A stretch of DNA of 64,000 nucleotides, from positions 1,922,001 through 1,986,000 of the forward strand of contig JAWNGF010000010.1 in NCBI GenBank assembly GCA_037039685.1, written 5' to 3'. How positions within the stretch are numbered: position 1 is the stretch's first letter; every line of letters starts with the position of its first letter. Of the stretch, positions 55,821 through 64,000 are shown piece by piece. The position numbers and the translations under genes were made by a program. This stretch comes from Ceratobasidium sp. AG-K. Its lineage: Eukaryota > Basidiomycota > Agaricomycetes > Cantharellales > Ceratobasidiaceae. The notes beneath the pieces were generated by a model, which had not been told where the DNA came from, ran no database searches, and saw nothing but the letters and a program-made list of their open reading frames with translations.

Positions 55821-58800
55821 ATGGGATCCTCCCTCTCGAAACCCGAGTCAAGCACCAGCCGGTTTTTCCGCAAGGGAGTTGACAAAATCCTCAAGCGCAA
55901 AACTACCGGGCCAGCAGCACCGCCAGCGTCGAGCACGCCGTTAGCTTCACACCCTGCGCCCAGTCCCAATGCCAATCAGGCACCACCATCAGTTCGCGTG
56001 CCCACGCCGCCTGGTGTGACGGAGCCTACGCCTACACCGGCGCCTGCACGCCCCTCTGCGCCAAATGGGCTAGCCCCTGAGCGCGGACCTAGCCCTAGCG
56101 CCAATGTCGCACCAGCGCTTTCGCCCTCGTCTGAATCTACGACCGCACCTACTGCATCCGAGGCCAAGGCCGCCCCCGTAGCTGCGCCCGAGCCCACGCT
56201 GAATGCCTCGATTGATGCACAACCTGGACCGACATCCACGGCGCCCCGAGCGCCCCCGCCAGCTCCTAAATCCCAAACTACCGGAGTATGGGCCACGCTG
56301 GAAAACTCTCTCAGAGTGTTACACCAAACCACACAGATTTTCCCTCCAATCCAGTCCACAGTCGGCCTGTTGATTACTTGTCTCGACCTCATGCAGGCAG
56401 GTAACTTTCTTCGTCACAAGCCTACAGCGACTAACAATATTCACAAACAGGAGATGTCCAAGAATCACGACGAACGCGAAGAGCTAGCCAATGAGCTCAC
56501 GACAACAGCAAATATGATAGCGCAACATTTGGCACGGTCGAATTCTACACAAATGTCCGACGCTGTTACCAATCTTGTACGGTAAGCGCAACCATTAGGC
56601 CGATGACGCCCTACTAACTTTGTACGCAGAGGAATCGAGGAACAGTTGAGGATAATCGAGAGCGGACGAAATCGAGCAGCTGGATGGAGGTTGCTGGAAG
56701 CGAATGCTCGCGAGGAGCAACTAAGTAAATGCTATCGTCAGATTGGGTCACTGTTTCGACAGCTACAGGTACGTATAGGGTAGATAATGAAGCATGTATT
56801 TATTGCTTCCCAGGCCGAAGCCCAACTGAGCATTTGGAGTATAATCAACGAACAGAAGGAGGTAGGTTGGTCGGCGAAGGATTGTTATCGTTCTAAATAG
56901 ATTCTGCGCAGATTGCTCAGCTGGATCGACAAGAAAACCAACTGGAGCGACAAAACCATCAACTGGAGCGACTGAACCCTGTCCATATAGCCAAGTACGA
57001 CTCGACGCTATCGACTTCCATCAACCGACGCACCTGCACTGCCAACACCCGCACCGCAATCTTGACTGGTCTGAACGACTGGTCAAACGACCCTTCTGAG
57101 GCAGACATCTACTGGATGAACGGCATGGCCGGCACGGGCAAGACAACTATCGCATGCACCTTTGCCGAGGGGCTGGAACAGCGAAAACAACTGGCGGCTA
57201 GCTTTTTCTGTACCCGAACCACGCCAGAATGCCGTGTAGTCACCCGAATTATTCCCACCATCGCGTATCAGCTCGCACGGTATTCCACCCCATTCCGATC
57301 TGCGCTGTGCGAATCACTCCAAGCCGACCCAGACATAAGTTCGGCAAACATTACGAAGCAATTCGATCAACTTCTAAAGGTGCCGTTGCTCAAGGTCAGA
57401 GAGGCAATGCCGAGCAACCTCGTGGTGGTGGTCGACGCCCTGGATGAATGCAACGACATGATCGAGGTCGAGCTACTGCTCTCTGTGCTTCTGAAGAACG
57501 TTGCGGGCGTCCCAATTAGGTTCTTTGTCACCAGCCGCCCCGAGCCGGAGGTCTACACTCGAATGCAGGCACGAACTCGCAGCCGCACCGCGCTGCACCT
57601 TCACGAGGTCGAAAGGTCGCTGGTGCAGGCGGATATCCAGCTGTACCTGGAAGCTGAGCTCGAATTGGTTTCACCAACGCCTGCTCAGATCCAGGAGCTC
57701 ACGCAACGATCGGGAACGTTATTCATCTATGCAGCCACCCTGGTGCGATACATACGATCACGCAACTCACGTGGCCGCCTCGAGTCGGCGCTTTCAGCGA
57801 GCCCCAAAACTACCAAACAGCATGCCGCTATTGATGCATTGTATGCGGCTATTCTTAAGGCTGCGCTCAACGACGAGAACCTCGAGGACGGGGAGGCTGA
57901 AAACATACGCCAAGTACTGCATACCGTCGTCTGTGTGCAAGAGCCGGTGCCAATTCGGGTTCTCACCGAGCTGGTGGGGCTGAATGGCAAAGGCCAGACA
58001 GAAGCAGCGCTGGAGCCATTGCGAGCTGTGCTGCATCATTCAGAGACAACAGGACTGGTGTCCACTCTTCACGCGTCCTTTCCAGACTTTATGTTTGACA
58101 AATCTCGCTCGGAGAGCTATTTCTGTGACTTGTCCTCTCACAACGCACAGCTTGCGCAACAGTGTTTCGATATGATGAAGTCAAAGCTGAAGTTCAACAT
58201 TTGCAATCTCGAGTCGTCGTTTGTTCCAGACAGCCAAGTAGAACACCTGGAGAAGGACGTGAAGCAGAAAATATCTCCAGAACTGTGGTATGCATGTCGG
58301 TACTGGGTCGATCACCTGCAACAAACTGGCTACTCGGATGCTCCTCGTGCAATGCTGGATGAGTTCCTGTCCAGCCGACTACTGTTTTGGATGGAGGTAA
58401 TGAACCTGAAGCATAAGATGGGCATGGGAGTGGAAATCCTGACAAAGGTCAAGTCGTGGGTGCCGGTGAGTGGAACATGGGAGCTTGGGTGCAAAACAAG
58501 CTAATTGGGTTTAACTGTCGCAGGCTGGTGTCGGATCAAGTGATATAGAAAGACGTATCGAGGACTGTCGCAACTTTGCAGCTAGCTTTGCAGGCAACCC
58601 AGTCTCCCAATCCACCACACATATCTACATCTCCGCTCTCCCGTTCTGCCCCAAATCAAGCTTTGTATACAGGGAGTACCATGGCAAGACAAGGGGGTTG
58701 ATCGGCGTGACGGGAAGTGCGATGGGAAAAAGAGAGCTGGGGGCGCTGGCAAGCTGGAAAGTCGAATCGGCAATACATTCACTCGGGTACTCACCCGATG

Positions 58801-60011
58801 GTAGCCGCATTTTATATGGATGCTACGATGGGACGCTTGCAATACGGAATGCGAATGATGGGATCCTCGTTGCCGGTCCGCTCGAGGGTCACACTCAATC
58901 GGTCAACTCAGTTGCATACTCGCCCGACGGCACTCGCATCGTCTCTGGCTCTGAAGATAAGACCATTCGAGTATGGAACGCAACCGACGGCACACTCGTC
59001 GCCGGTCCGCTCGAGGGTCACACTGAATCGGTCAACTCAGTTGCATACTCGCCCGACGGCACTCGCATCGTCTCTGGCTCTGAAGATAAGACCATTCGAG
59101 TATGGAACGCAACCGACGGCACACTCGTCGCCGGTCCGCTCGAGGGTCACACTCAATGGGTCAACTCAGTTGCATACTCGCCCGACGGCACTCGCATCGT
59201 CTCTGGCTCTTCAGATAAGACCATTCGAGTATGGAACGCAACCGACGGCACACTCGTCGCCGGTCCGCTCGAGGGTCACACTCAATGGGTCAACTCAGTT
59301 GCATACTCGCCCGACGGCACTCGCATCGTCTCTGGCTCTGAAGATAAGACCATTCGAGTATGGAACGCAACCGACGGCACACTCGTCGCCGGTCCGCTCG
59401 AGGGTCACACTCAATCGGTCAACTCAGTTGCATACTCGCCCGACGGCACTCGCATCGTCTCTGGCTCTTCAGATAAGACCATTCGAGTATGGAACGCAAC
59501 CGACGGCACACTCGTCGCCGGTCCGCTCGAGGGTCACACTCAATGGGTCAACTCAGTTGCATACTCGCCCGACGGCACTCGCATCGTCTCTGGCTCTTGG
59601 GATAAGACCATTCGAGTATGCAACGCAACCGACGGCACACTCGTCGCCGGTCCGCTCGAGGGTCACACTCAATGGGTCAACTCAGTTGCATACTCGCCCG
59701 ACGGCACTCGCATCGTCTCTGGCTCTTCAGATAAGACCATTCGAGTATGGAACGCAACCGAGAGCGCACCCTTCGCCGGTCTACTCGAGGGTCATACCGA
59801 CCCAGTCGCACCAGCTGAGTCTCAACCCGATAACGGATGGGTAACCACCTCGGATTCCTCGTTACTCTTCTGGATCCCGCCTGAGCTACGCTTTCTGCCA
59901 ATATTACCCAGTTTGCGGTGTTGCTTAACTATTGGTTCCTCTGGTTCTTTGGCTTACGATTATAGTAACCTCGTTCTTGGTAAGCGTTGGGTGGAGTGTT
60001 TTCCAGCATGA
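55821..60011 (+). CDS. NACHT-WD40 NLR-like receptor
   Basis: A STAND-class protein of the fungal HET-E/HNWD type. The N-terminus (MGSSLSKPESSTSRFF) is followed by a long Pro/Ala-rich stretch, then helical segments (EREELANELTTTANMIAQHL, IAQLDRQENQLERQ). The NACHT domain has Walker A in MNGMAGTGKTTIACTFAEGL, Walker B LVVVVDALDECND, and FFVTSRPEPEVYTRMQ. After LLFWMEVMNLKHKMGMG comes a WD40 array: one divergent blade, seven nearly identical 43-residue repeats at 58887-59789, and a partial last blade ending in WVTTSDSSLLFWIPPE and NLVLGKRWVECFPA. Family members act in non-self recognition or regulated cell death. An alternative start at 55800 adds seven residues. No recognised effector domain lies at the N-terminus. 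Confidence 0.88.
58887..59789 (+). repeat. Seven tandem 129-base WD40 units
   Basis: Units begin at 58887 and every 129 bases to 59661. Each encodes GHT-xx-VNSVAYSPDGTRIV, SGS-x-DKTIRV-x-NATDG and TLVAGPLE. Differences are confined to a few codons, and the DNA between them is otherwise almost unchanged. The seventh unit diverges at its end (ESAPFAGLLE). Confidence 0.93.
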
Positions 60012-60669
60012 TCACCATCCTCCCGCTTAATAGCATCATTCTCGCCTGTTGCTGAAGTGTGTAAACGCTTCCTACGTCTGTAATCTCTTGCTCTCATTCC
60101 CGTAAATTCTCGATCATGTGCGATCCTTGTAATTTATTCAAGTTCACCTCACTAGCTCGAATATCAGAAATCAGTGAGTTGGACAAATTGATATCATTTC
60201 ATCGTTCAAACTGCGCACCCATAGCGCGATAGAGTTGTTACATATGAGCGCGTCGGTCGGCCCGTCGTTCCAGCCCAACAACGACTATCGGAGACGCGAC
60301 ACCGAGCTGCGGGTCGGTATCCCGAGACGGCTTGAACCTATCTAGCATCTCAAGTCGCTACCTGTAACGGCGTTGCGGTTGCTAATGATGGGTTTGACGC
60401 GTGAGGGACGCCAGTTGAATACCTATCGGCTCGAGATCAGTCTGTGGTGTCAATGGACCGGTTTGAGTGCGCCAGAAAGTGAGAGGTGTTCGGAGCCATG
60501 GGTGTATACAGCGCGTCCATGTATACGATCTCTCCTGTCGCCACTGGCGTTGTTGGTGGCTGGCCATGGTTGCGGAAAGGTTAAGTTTGGTGCTAGCGCT
60601 TGATCGCGTTGTTCGATCGACCACCGGACAAACAGAATAATCCACCAAGATTTGAATTGAAACTCGGAC
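60012..60669. other. Region between NLR-like gene and ADP-ribosylglycohydrolase relic
   Basis: No supported gene. Short open frames are present on both strands without recognisable domains. Confidence 0.3.
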
Positions 60670-61437
60670 AGGGATGCGACCACGACTATGTCCGTCGAAG
60701 GAAGATGCTCGGAGCCGTCTTTGGTGGCGCGCTCGGCGACGCGATAGGCCCGTTTACAGTGTTCCTCGCCCACTGGCACGTCGCTAACGTTAAGGACACA
60801 ACGCGTCGTTCTCGCTCCTGGATCCGCTCCCAGAGTCACGCCCATCTAATGTTGTCGGTATATCCCTTGATAGACATAGATCCCCGTTTGTGGCCTCTGG
60901 GTGGACCGATAACACCGACCAGTCTCTGTTGGCACTGCTTTCGTTCTTGACTAGTGGCGGTATCCGAGCCGACGCCCGTGAATTTGCACTTCGTCTTAAG
61001 TTCTGGGTTGCCAACGAACCGAGGTTTTTGGATCACCTTCTCCTAGGGCTAGGTCGAACGGGTGGGAGTGGGGTACGCGATGGTGGATCGGAGAGTAGCC
61101 GTATCAGCATTATTGCCCGGTTCGTACCAAATGAATATCCGAGCCTCATAGCTAACCTCACTCGCGCAGGGGATGGACACCACCAACAGAAATGTGGCAC
61201 TCAATGGGGGAGCCATGAGAGCACCGGCGGTCAGAGCCGTGCTGTACCATCAGACTCGAGGGACGCGATCAAACCTCGATGCAAACAAACACAACTCCAT
61301 GACGCCACCGATCAGGGCTCACCCGGGCTTGACCACCATATGTCCGTCGTCGCAGGGGTCCTCAAGGCCGTTCCCTGTGGTGCGACAGGCTACGCGATTG
61401 TTTGACCTGCCGGAGTCCTTGCTCGCATGGGCATGAA
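60670..61437 (+). pseudogene. Decayed ADP-ribosylglycohydrolase-like gene
   Basis: Family wording appears in three frames in sequence: RKMLGAVFGGALGDAIG, the glycine-rich opening of the ARH fold; then SGWTDNTDQSLLALLSFLTS with FALRLKFWV, which contains the metal-binding W-T-D-x-T-D motif; then TTNRNVALNGGAMRAPAVRA with VLYHQTRGT, the 'R-N-x-x-N-G-x-x-M-R' region. The frame shifts between these blocks and there is no start codon at a sensible position. ARH enzymes remove ADP-ribose from proteins or small molecules. The C-terminal metal motif (DADTNA) was not found. The number of shifts in about 770 bases argues for true decay rather than single sequencing slips. Confidence 0.6.
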
Positions 61438-62549
61438 TCCAATGCCCATCCGATCGCGGTGAACCCTCGACGAGCACGACACTCATCCAAGCACCTAGAT
61501 TAGCCAACGACCCAGCCGACTGCCGCAGCCTCCCTCATCACTTCTGACTGCCGATCTCATCCGAGTTGGCGCTTGCGATTGTTTCCTGGACAAGGACTTG
61601 CGAACAGACTTGATGATTGAGTCGGCATCCTCTCAGGTCGGATTAGGCTGCGGGAACTTGAAGCAAGCAGATTTTTCCTTGTTTGCACAAGGGACGCACT
61701 GATTGACATTCTGCTCGTCTAGATATGTTGGAGCCGGAGTCTGGGTTTCACGTTGTCCCGTGCTCCCGCACAAACTTGGTCGACAACTGCCGCACTTGGC
61801 TTGTGCGTTCTCGAAACCGTGATCAGAAGTGGAGACAGAGGCAGGTCACTCTCCTCCACCCCTTGCTAATTCATGAAAACAGTTCAAGGAGATACTGTCG
61901 CATCGGGCTTCATTTGGGGGTGCTAGTGGTAAATGGGACGAAGAGGCGATGTGAAACATTTGTACACGAGGCTGGGGTAGACCGAGGGCAGGAACTAAAG
62001 TGACCGACCGAGAGAAGCTAGGCCGTGAGAGATGGACTGTTGATTAGCACTTTCCAACCAATAAAATATGGTTCAACATGTTAATACGATGTAGAATCGA
62101 AAGCTTGTGGCGTCTCTGGTACTGTGCAGCACCTGTCCTTGTTTGTGCAAGAGTAAACCACCAGCACGGCCACCACCCGGCTTCCACTTGGGCTGCCAAC
62201 CCTCGTCAAGCGCCACTAAGAGAAAATTCGCCGACTTGAGATATCTGAACCTCAACACCAATGGACGCAGCGGACTCCATCCCTTCCACACGCGTTGTAA
62301 TTTTGTGACCTCGATGCCCAAAGTCATATTGACGTCTGCTTGGCTCATGCTCGTGTTGTGACGAGGCTCTTTGTTTGCAACCGCCACACTCTGGCCGCTT
62401 GGACCTTGACCTCGACTTGGACCACGTCCTTGTTCTTGCTGCTTATTGGAGCTAGCTGTTAAATGCGGAAGAAAAATAGGTACGTTCTGTAGATTTACTC
62501 CTACACCCCGACTCATGAGACCATGACTGCACGTCATAAACCTAGTACG
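61438..62549. other. Region between the two relics
   Basis: A 154-codon minus-strand frame (62073-62537; contains SQADVNMTLGIEVTKLQRVW and FLLVALDEGWQPKWKPGGGR) looks somewhat protein-like but has no recognised family. The frame at 61725-62003 is similar in quality. Either could be part of a degenerate gene. Confidence 0.3.
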
Positions 62550-64000
62550 GTCGACACAGGGTTTCTACACTCCCGAAGTTCCAATACTTCACGGACGAGC
62601 CTGGTACGACTACCGCTGTGCTGAACCAGCCCTCCACCTCGACAACCACAGCTGCTCCTGTATCAACTCCCTCCATTCGACTGAGGCCCCCCTCTCCCAG
62701 CAACGAGCCCACCACTCCTGCTCGCTCTTTCGTATACAGAGTCCAAACAGTACACCCATCAAATTCGGGAGCAACCCGAACGGTCCCAGGACTTTATCTG
62801 CGAGCACCGCTACGCACACCTAAACCCACCGGTCCGAACCCGCAGCTCCAGCTCCAATGACGCAAGCTCAGCTGGACATTAACATCGAATCGGAGATGCA
62901 CAACGTCATCTTCCACGACCCAGACTTTGTCAAATGCTTCTTGACCAGCAACTCGACCACGCTCAATGCAGCCTAAGCAGGCTGTCGTCAAAGTGACGCG
63001 AACAACACCGACGATGAGCAATGGAGGCTGCCCAACCGCATCACCAGCGAAGCGGTTCTCTATCCTCCAATCCTCAAGATCCTGGATGCGATCAAGCACA
63101 GTGTCGATAGTATTAGGAGTGCCCAGCCCGGAGACGACCTAGGCAACAGCCAGGCCGATCAGGCCTCGGGCCCCGTCTCTCACGACTTGGATGACGTTCC
63201 ACTGCATCCCGACTCCCAAGATCCACACTCTTGGGCCGTGAAGTCTGACGATGTTGAAACTGCCGGTCTCAAGCCCGACATCGTTTTGTTCAATATTCAA
63301 GAGGTCGAGCACTGGGAAACAGTGAGGATATCGATCGAGACCAAGAAACCGCCAAGTCACCACAAGGCAGCGATGACACAGCTATTCCAATACGCCCGAG
63401 CGACGTTTGCGCACCAGCTTCACTGTTGACAAATGTTGACGCCCTGGTCTACAACGCACGGCCCCCAGGATGCTGCCAAACTACCTGCTGACAACACCGA
63501 CAAGCTCACCTGTCCCCCTATTGATGTTGTACCCGACGCCACACCTCCAGAAGGCAAGCGACGCTGGACAAATTCGTATCAGAGTCTGTCCGCCTCATCC
63601 AAACCTTCACAAGTCACCGCGAGCCATGTCTCCACGGTTCGCCCACAACGTGCATCTCACGCTCAGGACCGTCAAGAGGGTAAAATAGATTTTCGAATGG
63701 TAAGTATCATTCTCCCCGATTGCCAGCATCTCGCTCAATCGCACTCCAGGGCACACCGGCGTTTATGTCAATCCGTATTTCAAAGCTCCGCCCAGGGACA
63801 CCATACCATCATAGCTATCTAGACGACCTCGAGTCATTCTTTTGACTGATTGTATGGTCTGCCGCTGCTCATCCGGGTGACAACTCTCAACAAACATCGA
63901 GCAAGGCACAACACGTTTTTAAACTCCATGGGTTCTGGAGCCCTGGAATCAATCAGGGCTTGGAAACGTTCTACGCTCTAGGACTGTAGAGCCCACGGTG
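62550..64000 (+). pseudogene. Broken FunK1 kinase copy, partial at window edge
   Basis: Plus-strand sequence parallels the FunK1 gene at 15692-18664: DEPGTTTAVLNQPSTSTTTA, then QAQLDINIESEMHNVIFHDP, AGLKPDIVLFNIQEVEHWET, MLTPWSTTHGPQDAAKLPAD, and finally GTPAFMSI and SYLDDLESFF at about 63745-63840. It has an in-frame TAA at about 62977-62979 (NAA|AGCRQSD), a TGA after FAHQLHC near 63427, and a TGA replacing the Trp of SFFWLI near 63844. The stretch between HQLH and LLAPWSTTH in the intact gene, which includes the catalytic loop and DFD motif, is missing. It cannot encode an active kinase. It runs past the window end. Confidence 0.85.

Noticed and set aside
58887..59789. Regularly spaced repeat that could suggest a CRISPR array
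   Set aside because: Units are contiguous, 129 bases long and protein-coding with WD40 sequence, and there are no unique spacers. A eukaryotic origin also argues against it.
58717..59844. A 375-codon frame rich in RSRVTLN and HTRPTALASSLAL repeats
   Set aside because: It is the shifted-frame shadow of the NLR WD40 array: because the unit length is a multiple of three, any frame without a stop in one unit stays open through all of them.
1..64000. tRNA and rRNA genes
   Set aside because: No cloverleaf with a conserved TTC-loop (GGTTCGA-type) plus matching acceptor stem was noticed on either strand. A covariance-model scan would be decisive.

Overview
The window looks like nuclear DNA from a filamentous basidiomycete, most likely an Agaricomycete near Rhizoctonia/Ceratobasidium (inference). 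The signs are genes cut by many 45-60 base introns (GT-AG, a few GC-AG), no operons, tightly packed genes on both strands, laccases, fungal-type FunK1 kinases and a NACHT-WD40 NLR-like protein. Exon joins were worked out by eye from reading frame, splice sites and family motifs, so gene ends are firmer than some internal boundaries.

Layout. 1-6.4 kb: 5' part of mitochondrial EF-Ts (-), NAF1 (+), a cutinase-like secreted protein (+) and a homeodomain-like factor (+). 6.6-9.3 kb: an unrecognised multi-exon gene (-) whose exons repeatedly end in Tyr-x-x-Ala-Trp. 11.4-14.1 kb: laccase A (+), followed by a compact gene (-) that shares the C-terminal domain of the 6.6 kb gene. 15.2-21 kb: a FunK1 kinase (-) between two diverged direct repeats, an NAD(P)-binding protein (-), and a FunK1 3'-end relic. 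21.5-28.6 kb: histidyl-tRNA synthetase (-) head to head with an Ark1/Prk1/AAK1-type kinase (+). 29.3-35.3 kb: Ctr copper transporter (+), HAD dehalogenase (-), an uncertain gene and laccase B (+). 37.2-47.6 kb: glutathione S-transferase (+), aspartate/glutamate mitochondrial carrier (+), TRM6 (-) and a delta-9 desaturase fused to cytochrome b5 (+). 49.4-54.3 kb: laccase C (+), F-box-like protein (-) and a Ser/Pro-rich protein (+). 55.8-64 kb: NACHT-WD40 NLR-like gene (+), a decayed ADP-ribosylglycohydrolase (+) and a broken FunK1 copy (+).

How it fits together. Housekeeping genes (EF-Ts, NAF1, HisRS, TRM6, the carrier, the desaturase) are interleaved with faster-evolving accessory genes: three laccases, the copper importer that could supply their metal, FunK1 copies at three stages of decay, and an NLR-like receptor with seven almost identical 129-base WD40 units. 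Several conserved reading frames are broken by single- or two-base indels, often in short homopolymers or dinucleotide runs. Unpolished assembly is the simplest explanation for these, in contrast to the real decay seen at 60.6-64 kb.
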